Shown here piece by piece: positions 31,987-42,286 of a DNA stretch of 55,450 nt (position 1 is its first letter; each line of letters opens with the position of its first letter). Source of the DNA: Rhizorhabdus sp. (GTDB lineage: Bacteria > Pseudomonadota > Alphaproteobacteria > Sphingomonadales > Sphingomonadaceae); NCBI RefSeq assembly GCF_018006725.1, contig NZ_JAGMXV010000006.1:1-55450 (forward strand), read 5' to 3'. The translations under genes and the position numbers were made by a program. The notes under the pieces were generated by a model. That model was not told where the DNA came from and made no database searches. It saw only the letters and a program-made list of their open reading frames with translations.

Positions 31987-34282
31987 GGACATCCGCACGG
32001 ACGGGCGTCCCGTCCCGCTCACCCATCATTCGGCGCGCGGCCGCGTGCAGCGCAATGCCGGCAATTTCACCCGCGGCAGCCAGCTACTCACCCATGAGAT
32101 GCTGATGTGGTTCTCGGGCGCCAAGCTGCCCTTCATCCTCTGGTTCTTCGCCTTTCTCGCCGCCTGGTTCATCATCATGTCGCTCAAGCTCGACGAGCAT
32201 GGTTTCCAGCTCGTCTGCATGAAGGTCTATGCGACCCTCTGGAACTGGATCGACCTCAATCCGAACAAGCGCGTCAACGTCACGCTGCCGAACGGCGACC
32301 TCATGCGCACCGTGATGAAAGCGGTGCCCTATATTCCCGAGGTCATCACAGCCTGGGCCGTCGCGATGCGGGGCCTCATCGGCGCTTTCCTGATCTCGGT
32401 CTTCATCACCATTCCGGCCGCCATCTGGTTCGTCGACATCTCGCATCGGCGCGGCCGTTCGATCCTTCAGGAACGGCATGAACGCGGCGCCATGCTGGTT
32501 GATCGCAGCGTGCTTCTGGTGGAGATCAACGAGCATAACCGGGTGAAGTTCGAAGAGGAGGCGGCCGACCTCTTCCCCGGCCTGTCCTCGCGGCAGGTTC
32601 TCGCGCTCCCGTTCCGAGCGCGCAAGGAAGCCGGCATCCATCATCCCTACACGCTCGCGGGCATCCCCTTTCCGCACCGCACCGAACAATCCCATGCGAT
32701 GCTCATCGGCACCACCGGATCAGGCAAGACGACCGAGCTCAGAAGCCTCGTCACCCAGATGCGCGAGCGCCAGGACACGGCCGTCATCTTCGATCTCACC
32801 GGCGCCTATGTCGAAGCCTTCTACGATCCCACACGCGACACGATCCTCAATCCCATGGACGCGCGCTGCCCGGCCTGGTCGATCTTCAACGATTGCCGCA
32901 CCCACAGCGAATTCACGGCCGCCGCGGCGGCGCTAATCCCTTCGGATGGCGGTTCGTCCGAACCCTTCTGGGCGCTCGCAGCGCGCACCCTCTTCATCGA
33001 GATGTGCATTCGCCTGATGGAGCGGGGGCAGACCAGCAATCTGGCGCTGTCCGAGAACCTGATGACGGCCGACCTGAAGCGCGTCCACCGCTTCCTCGCC
33101 AACACCATCGCCGACCCGCTCACTGCCCCCGAAGCGGCCCGCATGGCGGAATCGATCCGCGCCGTCTTCAACACCAATGCGCAGGTCCTTCGCTTCCTTC
33201 CCGACGAGGGCGAATCCTTCTCGATCCGCGACTGGATCACGCGGGACAAGAAGCCCGGATCGATCCTGTTCGTGACGTCGAACTATGTCGATCTGCCGAT
33301 GAACCGGGCGCTGCTCACGCTGTGGATGGATCTCGCGATCAACCGGCTGATGACGCTGCCGCGCACCCGCAGCTTGCGCACCTGGTTCATGTTCGACGAG
33401 CTTGGCGCACTGCATCGCCTTCCGGCGATCGAGAATGGTCTCCAGACGGCGCGCGCGTTTGGCGGCGCGATGATCCTGGGCATCCACAGCTTCGAGAAGC
33501 TGGTCGAAGTCTATGGCGAGCAAGGGGCACGCAATCTCGCCTCGCTCGCCCGCTCCAAGCTCATCCTCGCGACGGCCGATCTCGACACGGCCGAGCAGTG
33601 CGCGCGCTACATCGGCAACCGCGAGGTTCGCCAGATGGATGAGGCCTATAGCTACGGCTACAATAACACCCGCGACGCTTCGACCCTGACCCCGCGCAAG
33701 CAGGTCGAACCACTCGTCATCGCCGATGACATCACCAACCTGCCCTCGATGCACGGCTTCGTGAAATTCCCCGACGGCTTCCCCGCCGCGCGCATCCTGC
33801 TCGAGTGGAAGGACTATCCCCAGGTCGCCCAGGGCTTCGTCCAACGGCCCGATGTCGGGCCGGTACGCTCAAGGCGCGGAGAGGAGGTGTTCGAGGAAGA
33901 CGGGGCAGGGGAGGCGGGCGGGCGCGACGGCTCGTTGCAGGTCGTGGAGGAAGTGGCCGAGATCACCAATCTCGCCCGCGATCTCGCCGCACGGATCCTG
34001 TCGGCCGAGGTCGAGGAGGAGGACGATGCCGCCCGCCGCGCGGCGCAGCGGGCGGACGACCGGGACGAACAGGCGACGCCTGGCACGCATAGCGCGGACA
34101 GGGCGCAGGCGGCGCGCGCCAGCGGCGAGGAACAGCCGGTTTCCGCGCGCGACCGGGACGATCGTCGTGATGGCCACCGGCACGGGGAGACGAGCCCACA
34201 GGTCGAGGACCAGACCCTGATCGAGCTGCGCCACGACTTCTCCACCGGCCGCGAGGATGACGGCATGGACATGGGCATCTGA
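31976..34282 (+). CDS. TrwB/TraD-type coupling protein (T4CP)
   Basis: A 768-residue inner-membrane ATPase. Two N-terminal membrane segments (about 42-68 and 130-152) precede the motor domain. Walker A is IGTTGSGKTTEL near residue 244 and Walker B is FMFDELGALHRL near 470. VEINEHNRVKF and GIHSFEKLVEVYGEQGARN match the TrwB/TraD domain. The C-terminal ~150 residues are acidic and disordered. It couples the relaxosome to a type IV secretion channel; no T4SS genes are in this window. It overlaps the relaxase gene by TGATG. Confidence 0.92.
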   Translation: MAREDIRTDGRPVPLTHHSARGRVQRNAGNFTRGSQLLTHEMLMWFSGAKLPFILWFFAFLAAWFIIMSLKLDEHGFQLVCMKVYATLWNWIDLNPNKRVNVTLPNGDLMRTVMKAVPYIPEVITAWAVAMRGLIGAFLISVFITIPAAIWFVDISHRRGRSILQERHERGAMLVDRSVLLVEINEHNRVKFEEEAADLFPGLSSRQVLALPFRARKEAGIHHPYTLAGIPFPHRTEQSHAMLIGTTGSGKTTELRSLVTQMRERQDTAVIFDLTGAYVEAFYDPTRDTILNPMDARCPAWSIFNDCRTHSEFTAAAAALIPSDGGSSEPFWALAARTLFIEMCIRLMERGQTSNLALSENLMTADLKRVHRFLANTIADPLTAPEAARMAESIRAVFNTNAQVLRFLPDEGESFSIRDWITRDKKPGSILFVTSNYVDLPMNRALLTLWMDLAINRLMTLPRTRSLRTWFMFDELGALHRLPAIENGLQTARAFGGAMILGIHSFEKLVEVYGEQGARNLASLARSKLILATADLDTAEQCARYIGNREVRQMDEAYSYGYNNTRDASTLTPRKQVEPLVIADDITNLPSMHGFVKFPDGFPAARILLEWKDYPQVAQGFVQRPDVGPVRSRRGEEVFEEDGAGEAGGRDGSLQVVEEVAEITNLARDLAARILSAEVEEEDDAARRAAQRADDRDEQATPGTHSADRAQAARASGEEQPVSARDRDDRRDGHRHGETSPQVEDQTLIELRHDFSTGREDDGMDMGI

Positions 34283-37200
34283 TGCTCTCGGTCGCCGGCG
34301 TCCGCTCCGCTTCCGGTGCCGCGAACTATTTCGCGAAGGACGACTATTACACGGTCGAGGGCTCGTCCGAGATCAGCGCCTGGGGAGGGGAGGGCGCCGA
34401 GGCGATCGGCCTGTCCGGAGAAGTCTCGAAGGACGCCTTCGAGGGCGTGCTGAACGGTATCCTCCCAAGCGGCGAAGCGGTCGCCCAGGTCGAGAACCGG
34501 CGCGCCGGCTACGACCTCACCTTCTCCATGCCGAAGTCGGCTTCGGTCATGGCCTATGTCGCCGGCGACAAGCGCGTGCTTGACGCCAATATGGCCGCGG
34601 TCAAGGCGACCATGGCCTGGGTCGAGAAGAACCTCGCGGAAGGGCGTCGCGACATCGAGGGGCGCAAGGTCCCGGTCCAGACGGGCAATCTCGTCTACGC
34701 GCTCTTCCAGCACGACACGAGCCGGGCGCTCGATCCGCAGGCCCACATCCACGCCGTCATCGCCAACCTCACCCGCATGCCCGATGGCAAATGGCAGGCA
34801 CTCCACGCCGACAAACTCTGGAGCCACAACAGCATCATCGGCTCGATCTACCATGCTTTCCTGCGCGCCGGGCTCGAGCGGATCGGCTATCAGGTGGACC
34901 TCAAGGGCAAGCATGGCACCTTTGAGATTGCCGGCGTTCCCAAGGCGGTCATCGGCGAATTCAGCCAGCGCCGCGAGGAGATCCTCGATCACGCAACGCG
35001 GCTCGGCATCAAGTCGCCGGAGGGCCTGCGCGAAATCACCAAACGCTCGCGCGATCCCAAGCTCGACGTCGAGGACCGCGCCGCGCTGAAGCAGGGCTGG
35101 ATCGACCAGGCCGCTGCCCACGGCTTCGACGGCAAGGACCTGCGGGCAGCAGCCGAGGCGCGCGCCGGGATGGCGTCTTCGGAAAATGCTCTCGAGCGCG
35201 GCTACCGCGCCATTGTCGATGCCGTAACTGGTGCCCGCCAGACGCTGGGTGCGCTGCTCCGCCCCCAGGACCCTTTAGTGGACAATGCGCTCGCCCGCGC
35301 GGTCAAGTCGCCAGCGGAAGCGCGCGCGCAGCTCGCGGTCGCGTCCGCCGTCCGGATCCTCTCCGAACGTGAGGCCGCATGGCCCGTCAATCTGCTCGGC
35401 AAGACCGCGCTCGATCTCGGTCTCAAGGGCGTCACCGTCGACCTGATCGAGAGGCGGATCGACCGGCTCGTGCAGAACCGTCAGCTCATCCCGGGCGTCG
35501 CGACAGCCGCGGACCGGACTGGCCGCATGGTGACCACGCAGGAGGCGCTGCGGACCGAAGAGAAGATTCTTGCCGCCGTCGAGGAGGGGAAAGGGAAGTC
35601 CGAGCCAATTGTGGCGGCCGCCGATGCGCCGCAGCGATTGCAGGATGCCGCCGAACGGCCGCTCAATCCTGGGCAGCTCGCCGCCGCGACGATGATCCTG
35701 TCATCCGCCGATCGTACCGTCTCGGTGCAGGGCGCCGCCGGCACGGGCAAGTCCACCATGCTCCAGGCGGTCGCGCGGGTCGCCGAGGAGGAGGGCGCCC
35801 GGATCACCGGACTTGCCTTCCAGAACAAGATGGTCGCGGACCTCGCCGAAGGGGCGGGCATCAAGGCCCAGACGATCGCTTCCTTCGTGCTCGCCAACGA
35901 GCGGTTCGTGACCGAGCGTGACACGCTGGGATATGAGGCTGCGCGCGAGAAGCTCGCCGGTACCATGCTTCTCGTCGACGAAACCTCGATGGTGTCGTCG
36001 AACGAAATGCTCAAGCTCCACCAGATCACAGCAGCCTTGGGCGTCGACAAGCTCGTTCTGGTCGGTGACCGGCAGCAGCTCTCTTCGATCGACGCGGGCA
36101 AGGCCTTCGCCATGATCCAGGCGGGCGGCGGCACGATGGCGCGGATGGATCAGAATATCCGCCAACGCACCGACCAACTGCGCACCGTCGCGGCGCTCGC
36201 CAATATCGGCAAGGCCGGCGCGGCGCTGAAAGTGCTGGGGGACCGTGTCGTCGAGGCGGGGGAGCCGGCCGCCGCTGCGGCCGACATGTGGCTCGAGCTC
36301 TCCCCTGGCGAACGGGAGGCGACCGCTGTCTTCGCTTCGGGCCGCGACGCGCGCGCCGTCATCAACCAGCGCATCCAAGATGGCCTGATCGCGGAAGGGA
36401 GCGTCAAGGGCCAGGCGATCCATCTCACTGTCTTTGAGCGGGTCAACACCACGCGCGAGGAGCTGCGCTATGCCTCGACCTACCGTCAGGGCCAGACGCT
36501 CGAGGTCGGCCGCGGCGGCGCGCAGGACGTCGGGATCAAGGCGGGACGCTACGACGTCCTCAAGGTCCACGCCAACGGGAAGGTCGAACTGTCGGACGGT
36601 CGGCGCAGGATACGCTTCGATCCCCAGAAGCTGTCGCCGACCGAGCAGCGCGATCGCCTGCAGCTTTCTGAAAAGAAGGACCTTCAGCTGCGCGAAGGGG
36701 ACCGCATCCGCTGGACGGCCAACGACAAGCAGCGCGGCCTGCACAATGCCGCGCTTGCGCGCGTTGTGGGCGTCGATGCCGATGGCGTGAAGGTTGAGAC
36801 TGCGGACAAGGTGCTCCTCACGCTCAGCCTCGGTGACCCGATGCTATCTCGGCTCGACCTTGCTTATAGCCTTAATATGCACATGGCCCAGGGGATCACC
36901 ACCGACAAGGCGATCACCGTCATGTCGTCGCATGAGCGCAACCTCTCGAACCAGCGCCTCTTCAACGTCGGGGTCACGCGCGTGCGCGACGAGCTGACAA
37001 TGGTCGTGGACGACAAGGAGAAGCTCGCGCGGCAGCTCGACATGAATCCCGGCAACAAGACCTCCTCGCTCGAGACGCTCGGCCGCCTCGATATCGACGG
37101 CAGGAAGGGGCCGGGCGCGCAACCCCGCGAGAAGTTCGATCCCGGTCCGATCGACGGCGTCAACCTGTCCGATCTTGCTCCCGTTCCAAGCGATCTGCCG

Positions 37201-37326
37201 CCTCTGCCCGATGGCGCGGCATCTGCGCCGGCCGCGAAGGCCCCACAAGCGCCGCCCGATCTGAAACCCGATCGCGGCGATCCGCTGCCACCGCTGCCCG
37301 AGCGCAGCCTCGGGCTCGACTTGTGA
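34282..37326 (+). CDS. MOBF relaxase-helicase (TrwC/TraI type)
   Basis: A 1014-residue protein. The relaxase domain has tyrosines Y16, Y22 and Y23 (NYFAKDDYYT), D78 in GYDLTFSMPKSAS and the histidine triad H144/H155/H157 (DPQAHIHAV). A RecD-like helicase follows with Walker A QGAAGTGKSTM near 485-493, LLVDETSMVS near 563 and GDRQQLSS. A late MHMAQGITTDKAI motif also fits. It cuts one strand at oriT and unwinds the plasmid for transfer. The Pro-rich tail is low-complexity. Length and motifs suggest an active enzyme. Confidence 0.95.
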   Translation: MLSVAGVRSASGAANYFAKDDYYTVEGSSEISAWGGEGAEAIGLSGEVSKDAFEGVLNGILPSGEAVAQVENRRAGYDLTFSMPKSASVMAYVAGDKRVLDANMAAVKATMAWVEKNLAEGRRDIEGRKVPVQTGNLVYALFQHDTSRALDPQAHIHAVIANLTRMPDGKWQALHADKLWSHNSIIGSIYHAFLRAGLERIGYQVDLKGKHGTFEIAGVPKAVIGEFSQRREEILDHATRLGIKSPEGLREITKRSRDPKLDVEDRAALKQGWIDQAAAHGFDGKDLRAAAEARAGMASSENALERGYRAIVDAVTGARQTLGALLRPQDPLVDNALARAVKSPAEARAQLAVASAVRILSEREAAWPVNLLGKTALDLGLKGVTVDLIERRIDRLVQNRQLIPGVATAADRTGRMVTTQEALRTEEKILAAVEEGKGKSEPIVAAADAPQRLQDAAERPLNPGQLAAATMILSSADRTVSVQGAAGTGKSTMLQAVARVAEEEGARITGLAFQNKMVADLAEGAGIKAQTIASFVLANERFVTERDTLGYEAAREKLAGTMLLVDETSMVSSNEMLKLHQITAALGVDKLVLVGDRQQLSSIDAGKAFAMIQAGGGTMARMDQNIRQRTDQLRTVAALANIGKAGAALKVLGDRVVEAGEPAAAAADMWLELSPGEREATAVFASGRDARAVINQRIQDGLIAEGSVKGQAIHLTVFERVNTTREELRYASTYRQGQTLEVGRGGAQDVGIKAGRYDVLKVHANGKVELSDGRRRIRFDPQKLSPTEQRDRLQLSEKKDLQLREGDRIRWTANDKQRGLHNAALARVVGVDADGVKVETADKVLLTLSLGDPMLSRLDLAYSLNMHMAQGITTDKAITVMSSHERNLSNQRLFNVGVTRVRDELTMVVDDKEKLARQLDMNPGNKTSSLETLGRLDIDGRKGPGAQPREKFDPGPIDGVNLSDLAPVPSDLPPLPDGAASAPAAKAPQAPPDLKPDRGDPLPPLPERSLGLDL

Positions 37327-37376
37327 ATGGAGAAGTCGCCGGCGTGGTGCCTGCGGCGAAGAGAAGGAGACGAACG

Positions 37377-37577
37377 ATGGGTTGGGAATTCGATGAGGCT
37401 GGCAAGTTCGGGAGCGAACGGGCAGCCGAAGACTATGCGAAGCGCAACAACATCGATCCGCGTGATGTCCAGCTGACCCGCAAGGGTGAGGAGGTCGAAC
37501 TCAACATCCGCCGGTCGGCCCTCGATGGCCGTAAGCTGCGCGACAATGGCGAAGGTCGCCGGGACGGCTGGGGCTGA
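37377..37577 (+). CDS. Small conserved mobilisation-region protein (66 aa)
   Basis: A 66-residue charged protein (MGWEFDEAGKFGSERAAEDY, DVQLTRKGEEVELNIRR). GGAG lies before ATG 37377. It follows the relaxase gene by 50 bp and is probably in its operon. Function unknown. Confidence 0.6.
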   Translation: MGWEFDEAGKFGSERAAEDYAKRNNIDPRDVQLTRKGEEVELNIRRSALDGRKLRDNGEGRRDGWG

Positions 37578-37590
37578 ACGGAGGGCTACA

Positions 37591-38100
37591 ATGAGCACAT
37601 TTGAATTTCTCGCCTCGCTTCTGCTGGTGGGCGTCATCGTCGCGCTTGGCTGGTCGAAAATGTCCCGAGGCTTCACTCCACAGAAACCGCTCGACCCAGT
37701 GGCGCGGCCATTCATGACGCAGCGCGAGCAAGCCATGCTGGCCGCGCTCGAGCACATCCTGCCCATGTACCGCCTCCATGCCCAGGTCTCGATGGGAGCC
37801 CTCCTCAAGGTTCCATCGGTGCCGGGCCGGCGGCCGACCCCAGCGGACTGGAATCGCTTCCAGCGAAAGATCATCGACTTTGTGGTCGAGGATCCCACGA
37901 CGGGAAGGGTGGTCGCCTTGATCGAGATCGACGATCGTTCGCACGATCCCGGCAAGGATCGGGAGCGTGACGCGATGACCGCCCGGGCCGGCTATCACAC
38001 ATTGCGGATCCCCGCTGGTGCAAGCCCCACGGTACAGACGGTGCTCGGTTTCGTGGGTGACCTTCGCGACGGTGCGGCGAGCGCCGCATATCAGGGATAA
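37591..38100 (+). CDS. DUF2726 nuclease-like membrane-anchored protein
   Basis: One N-terminal membrane segment (FLASLLLVGVIVALGW) precedes a DUF2726 domain: VSMGALL, KIIDFVVEDPTTGRVVALIE and IDDRSHD, then DAMTARAGYHTLRIPA. DUF2726 resembles restriction-endonuclease-like folds (D...E-x-D), often near transfer or plasmid genes. The catalytic-looking DFVV, IEIDD pattern is present. Role in transfer is inference. Confidence 0.8.
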   Translation: MSTFEFLASLLLVGVIVALGWSKMSRGFTPQKPLDPVARPFMTQREQAMLAALEHILPMYRLHAQVSMGALLKVPSVPGRRPTPADWNRFQRKIIDFVVEDPTTGRVVALIEIDDRSHDPGKDRERDAMTARAGYHTLRIPAGASPTVQTVLGFVGDLRDGAASAAYQG

Positions 38101-38105
38101 CCGGC

Positions 38106-38765
38106 ATGGGGCTCAAAGATCGCGACTATATGCGCGAGCGCTATCGCGCGCGCGCGAAGGGAACCCGATGGAACGATCGGGCCGGGCGCGTCGAGGGCGC
38201 CTGGTTCGATCCCGTCAACCGCGGTTTCGATTATCAGCGCGGCCGGTTGAGGGGATCGCGCGGTAATGCCGGCGGGATGCTGCGCTGGATGTCGCTCGCG
38301 TTGAGCCTGTTTCTCATCGCTATCCCGGTGTGGCATTCGCTGAAGCGGGAAGGCTGGCTGGCGGATAGTGAACCCGGATTACCCTTCCCCGAAACGGGCA
38401 GCGTGACGGTCAACCCCGCATTGGATCCGGCCGGGGCGACATCGCGGATGGCAGTCACGACCTCCGATGCGAACGCCGTCGTTCAGCTCTTCGACCCTCA
38501 AAGCGGGCGGCATGTGATCTCGGTCTATGTCCGCAAGAACGATCGGGCGATAATCGCGGTTCCACCTGGAACCTATCGGATGAAAGTGGCGGAAGGGCAG
38601 CGTTGGCACGGCCCGGTGGACTTTTTCGGTTCGTCAACGACCTATGACGCCGTCGTGCCGCTGATGGTGTTCACCAGACAACGGGGCAATGGCATCGACC
38701 TGCACAGGCGTCCGAACGGCACATTGCCGACACGGCCCAACTGGCGCGGTCCAGCGCCCCTGTAA
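38106..38765 (+). CDS. Single-pass membrane protein near relaxase (219 aa)
   Basis: The N-terminus reads MGLKDRDYMRERYRARAKGT. A membrane segment spans about 60-77 (WMSLALSLFLIAIPVWHS). The periplasmic part has VYVRKNDRAIIAVPPGTYRM, which looks like a β-domain. It lies 5 bp after the DUF2726 gene. Such proteins accompany mobilisation modules of sphingomonad plasmids; the exact role is unknown. Confidence 0.65.
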   Translation: MGLKDRDYMRERYRARAKGTRWNDRAGRVEGAWFDPVNRGFDYQRGRLRGSRGNAGGMLRWMSLALSLFLIAIPVWHSLKREGWLADSEPGLPFPETGSVTVNPALDPAGATSRMAVTTSDANAVVQLFDPQSGRHVISVYVRKNDRAIIAVPPGTYRMKVAEGQRWHGPVDFFGSSTTYDAVVPLMVFTRQRGNGIDLHRRPNGTLPTRPNWRGPAPL

Positions 38766-38802
38766 CGAACGATCATGCGGAAGCGCGGCCGAAGACCCGG
38801 TC

Positions 38803-39714
38803 CTATCGAGCGGCGGGCGCCGATACCTCTTCGGTTTTCAGCGCATGGGCAATTTCGAAGATATGAAGAATGATCGGGTCCTTCTCAGCAGATCGGATCG
38901 CTGCCTGCAACAGAATAGGAGGCGGTGACTGATCGAAAACGCGAACGATCTCGCCACTAGATATCTTCTCTCCCACCATGTTGAGAGGAAACAAGCTTAC
39001 GCCGCCGCTGGACACGATGATATCGATCAGAGAATGCAGGTCGTTGCAGGTGTTTATCTTCCCGTCATGATATCCCAGTCCACCCAAGGCATCATGCATG
39101 ATCGCATGCATGGGGGAGCTTCGTGCCAATGACCAGAACAGCAGGTCTTTTGGGGGCACGAGTCGCTGCTCCAGCATGTTCGCGAGGCTGGGAGACGCGA
39201 GCCATATCAACTCGACCTCGCCGATCCGCCGCGTCTTGATGCCGGGCATTTCAACGGGACCGATCGCGAAAACCAGATCGGCCGCGCCACTTAGAAGTCC
39301 ATCGATCAGTTTCGATGTCAGGTCGATTTCGATCTCCAGTGAAAGCCCTGGCATCTCCTGACGGATCGCATTCACGAAAGCGGACAGGCAACTGGCGGCC
39401 GCAATTTCACCCGATCCGATACGGACGATGCCGGCCACGCTGCTGAGGTCCACCGGATTGAGCAGGGCCTGTTGAAGCGACGGCCACACCTGCTCGCATC
39501 GGCGCACCAGTTCACGGCCCTGGACAGACAGGATCATGTTACGCCCTTGTCGCGCGAACAACGGAATTCCCAGGTGATTCTCAAGTTCGCGTATTCGCGC
39601 GGAAATGCCCGGTTGCGTGGTGTTGAGGCGATTCGCTGCCGCGCTGAACGAGCCAAGGCGGTTGATCCAAAGCAGGGTTTCCAGATGGTAGAGCGCGATC
39701 CGATTCATCACCAT
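38803..39714 (-). CDS. LysR-family regulator
   Basis: The 303-residue protein has an N-terminal winged helix-turn-helix (LETLLWINRLGSFSAAANRL, NTTQPGISARIRELE) and a substrate-binding domain (VRIGSGEIAAASCLSAFV, ADLVFAIGP). It is divergent from the pyruvate dehydrogenase operon across a short gap, the usual position for its regulator. The effector could be pyruvate or a related acid, inferred only from neighbours. Either of the first two methionines (39714 or 39708) could be the start. Confidence 0.9.
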   Translation of the reverse strand: MVMNRIALYHLETLLWINRLGSFSAAANRLNTTQPGISARIRELENHLGIPLFARQGRNMILSVQGRELVRRCEQVWPSLQQALLNPVDLSSVAGIVRIGSGEIAAASCLSAFVNAIRQEMPGLSLEIEIDLTSKLIDGLLSGAADLVFAIGPVEMPGIKTRRIGEVELIWLASPSLANMLEQRLVPPKDLLFWSLARSSPMHAIMHDALGGLGYHDGKINTCNDLHSLIDIIVSSGGVSLFPLNMVGEKISSGEIVRVFDQSPPPILLQAAIRSAEKDPIILHIFEIAHALKTEEVSAPAAR

Positions 39715-39814
39715 TGGTTATACATACATCGAATGAACTATGATTTGAACTGATGTGACATTTATCTCATGGCCAGACCCCGAAAGCGCAGCAGGCAGGG
39801 GAAGGGAAGGGTTC
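39715..39814. promoter_or_regulatory. Divergent LysR/pdhA control region
   Basis: This AT-rich gap holds ATC-N11-GAT at 39728-39744, compatible with a LysR-type dyad site, and must contain both promoters. The pairing is suggestive only. Confidence 0.35.
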
Positions 39815-40897
39815 GTGGCCAAAGAGCAGCATGTGAAGGCAGAGAGCCGAGCCGGGCCGGCAAGGCGGGCTTCGGTTTCATCTGGATCCGCCTCCAATCG
39901 CGAACGTCCGGCCGAGCCCGTCCGCTATCAGGCGACCAATGCGGAGATGCTGGAACTCTACCGCCAGATGCTGCTGATCCGCCGTTTCGAGGAAAAGGCC
40001 GGCCAGCTTTACGGCTTCGGCATGATCGGCGGCTTCTGCCATCTTTATATCGGGCAGGAGGCCGTCGCCGTCGGCCTGCAATCGGCTATGAGGGTGGGCA
40101 AGGACAGCGTCATCACCGGCTATCGCGACCACGGCCACATGCTGGCCTACGGGATCGATCCCAAGGTCATCATGGCAGAGCTGACCGGCCGCGCTGCGGG
40201 CATTTCACGCGGCAAGGGCGGGTCGATGCACATGTTCTCGGTCGATCATGGCTTCTATGGCGGCCACGGCATCGTCGGCGCGCAGGTGGGGCTGGGCACG
40301 GGCCTAGCCTTCAAGCATAAATATGCGGATGATGGCGGCGTCTGCCTCACCTATTTCGGCGACGGCGCGGCCAATCAGGGACAGGTCTACGAAAGCTTCA
40401 ACATGGCGGAGCTGTGGAAGCTGCCGGTGATTTTCGTGATCGAGAACAACCAGTACGCCATGGGAACCAGCGTCAACCGCGCGTCGGCCGAGGACCAACT
40501 CTATCGGCGCGGCGAGAGCTTCCGCATCCCCGGCATCCAGGTGGACGGCATGGACGTGCTCGCTGTCCGTGGCGCTGCTGAGGAAGCCCGGCAGTGGGTG
40601 CTGTCCGGCAAGGGGCCGATCCTCCTGGAATTGAAGACCTACCGCTATCGGGGCCATTCCATGTCCGATCCGGCCAAGTACCGCTCGCGCGAGGAAGTGC
40701 AGGCGGTCCGCGACAAGTCCGATGCCATCGAGCATCTCAAGCAGGAGTTGGAGGCGGCCGGCGTCACCGAGGATGAGTTGAAGGCGCTGGAGAAGGAGAT
40801 CCGCCAGATCGTTCAGGAAGCCGCCGACTTCGCCGAGCAGGCCCCGGAGCCCGAGCTTGCCGAACTCTATACCGATGTGCTGGTGGGGCAATATTGA
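39815..40897 (+). CDS. pdhA: Pyruvate dehydrogenase E1 component, alpha subunit
   Basis: A 360-residue thiamine-diphosphate enzyme subunit that decarboxylates pyruvate. Motifs: [56 protein letters not shown], the ThDP motif [17 protein letters not shown] ending in NN, and [12 protein letters not shown] with the phosphorylation-type loop. GTG 39815 (MAKEQHVKA) is chosen since AAGGGAAGG lies five bases before it. The frame is open to GTG 39755 upstream. The stop overlaps pdhB (TGATG). Confidence 0.93.
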   Translation: MAKEQHVKAESRAGPARRASVSSGSASNRERPAEPVRYQATNAEMLELYRQMLLIRRFEEKAGQLYGFGMIGGFCHLYIGQEAVAVGLQSAMRVGKDSVITGYRDHGHMLAYGIDPKVIMAELTGRAAGISRGKGGSMHMFSVDHGFYGGHGIVGAQVGLGTGLAFKHKYADDGGVCLTYFGDGAANQGQVYESFNMAELWKLPVIFVIENNQYAMGTSVNRASAEDQLYRRGESFRIPGIQVDGMDVLAVRGAAEEARQWVLSGKGPILLELKTYRYRGHSMSDPAKYRSREEVQAVRDKSDAIEHLKQELEAAGVTEDELKALEKEIRQIVQEAADFAEQAPEPELAELYTDVLVGQY

Positions 40898-42267
40898 TGG
40901 CGATTGAACTGAAGATGCCGGCGCTTTCTCCCACCATGGAGGAGGGTACGCTCGCAAAGTGGCTCGTCAAGGAAGGCGATGCGGTGAAATCCGGCGACAT
41001 CCTCGCGGAGATCGAGACCGACAAGGCGACGATGGAATTCGAGGCAGTGGACGAGGGCATCATCGCCAAGATCGTCATTCCTGAAGGCACCGACGGCGTG
41101 AAAGTGGGCGCGGTGATCGCGCTGATCGCTGGCGAGGGTGAAAGCGCCGTGACGGTCCAAGCCGCCGCCCCCGCTCCCAAGGTCGAGGCACCCGCGCCCA
41201 AGGCGGCGGAGCCGGCCCCGCAGCCGGTTGCGGCGCCTGCGCCCCGCGCGGCGGTTGCCGATCCCGATATTCCCGCCGGCACCGAGATCGTGAAGACCAC
41301 GGTGCGCGAGGCGTTGCGCGACGCCATGGCCGAGGAGATGCGCGCCGACGACCGCGTCTTCGTGATGGGCGAGGAAGTGGCGCAATATCAGGGCGCCTAC
41401 AAGGTGACGCAGGGCCTGCTGGAAGAGTTCGGCGATCGCCGCGTCATCGACACCCCGATCACCGAGTATGGTTTTGCCGGCATAGGCACAGGCGCGGCGA
41501 TGGGCGGCTTGAAGCCGATCGTCGAGTTTATGACCTTCAACTTCGCCATGCAGGCGATCGACCACATCATCAACTCGGCGGCCAAGACCAACTATATGTC
41601 CGGCGGCCAGATGCGCTGCCCGGTGGTGTTCCGCGGCCCCAACGGCGCCGCCAGCCGCGTCGGCGCCCAGCACAGCCAGAATTACGGGCCCTGGTATGCT
41701 GCCGTTCCTGGCCTGATCGTGATCGCGCCTTACTCGGCCGCCGACGCCAAGGGGCTGCTGAAGGCCGCGATCCGCTCGCCCGATCCGGTCGTGTTCCTGG
41801 AAAACGAGTTGCTCTACGGCCAGAGCTTCGACGTGCCGAAGCTGGACGATCATGTCCTGCCGATTGGCAAGGCCCGCATCGCCCGCGCGGGGCGTGACGT
41901 GACCCTGGTGAGCTACTCCATTGGTGTCGGTGTCGCGCTGGAAGCCGCCGACAAGCTGGCAGATGAAGGTGTTGACGCGGAGGTGATCGACCTGCGCACG
42001 CTCCGCCCGCTCGATAAGGAAACCGTGCTGAAGTCGCTCGCCAAGACCAACAGGATGGTGGTGGTGGAGGAAGGCTGGCCGGTCTGCTCCATCTCCTCGG
42101 AGATCATCGCCATCGCCATGCAGGAAGGCTTCGACGACCTCGACGCCCCGGTGCTCCGCGTCACCAACAAGGACGTGCCGCTGCCGTATGCCGCGAATCT
42201 GGAAAAGGCCGCGCTCATCAAGGCGGATGACGTGGTCGCGGCGGTCAAGCGCGTCCGTTATCGCTGA
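40897..42267 (+). CDS. pdhB: Pyruvate dehydrogenase E1 beta with N-terminal lipoyl domain
   Basis: Residues 1-80 are a biotinyl/lipoyl domain with the lipoylated lysine in [16 protein letters not shown]. An Ala/Pro linker follows, then the E1-beta body ([57 protein letters not shown]). This lipoyl fusion is characteristic of alphaproteobacterial PDH. The 456-residue protein looks intact. The lipoyl domain is highly similar to that of the adjacent E2, an internal paralogue. Confidence 0.93.
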   Translation: MAIELKMPALSPTMEEGTLAKWLVKEGDAVKSGDILAEIETDKATMEFEAVDEGIIAKIVIPEGTDGVKVGAVIALIAGEGESAVTVQAAAPAPKVEAPAPKAAEPAPQPVAAPAPRAAVADPDIPAGTEIVKTTVREALRDAMAEEMRADDRVFVMGEEVAQYQGAYKVTQGLLEEFGDRRVIDTPITEYGFAGIGTGAAMGGLKPIVEFMTFNFAMQAIDHIINSAAKTNYMSGGQMRCPVVFRGPNGAASRVGAQHSQNYGPWYAAVPGLIVIAPYSAADAKGLLKAAIRSPDPVVFLENELLYGQSFDVPKLDDHVLPIGKARIARAGRDVTLVSYSIGVGVALEAADKLADEGVDAEVIDLRTLRPLDKETVLKSLAKTNRMVVVEEGWPVCSISSEIIAIAMQEGFDDLDAPVLRVTNKDVPLPYAANLEKAALIKADDVVAAVKRVRYR

Positions 42268-42286
42268 CGCCTGCGGAGTTTCGAAA

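Noticed and set aside
31696-38765. Full conjugation apparatus
   Set aside because: Only relaxase, coupling protein and accessories are seen; no VirB-type channel genes occur in the window, so self-transfer cannot be claimed.
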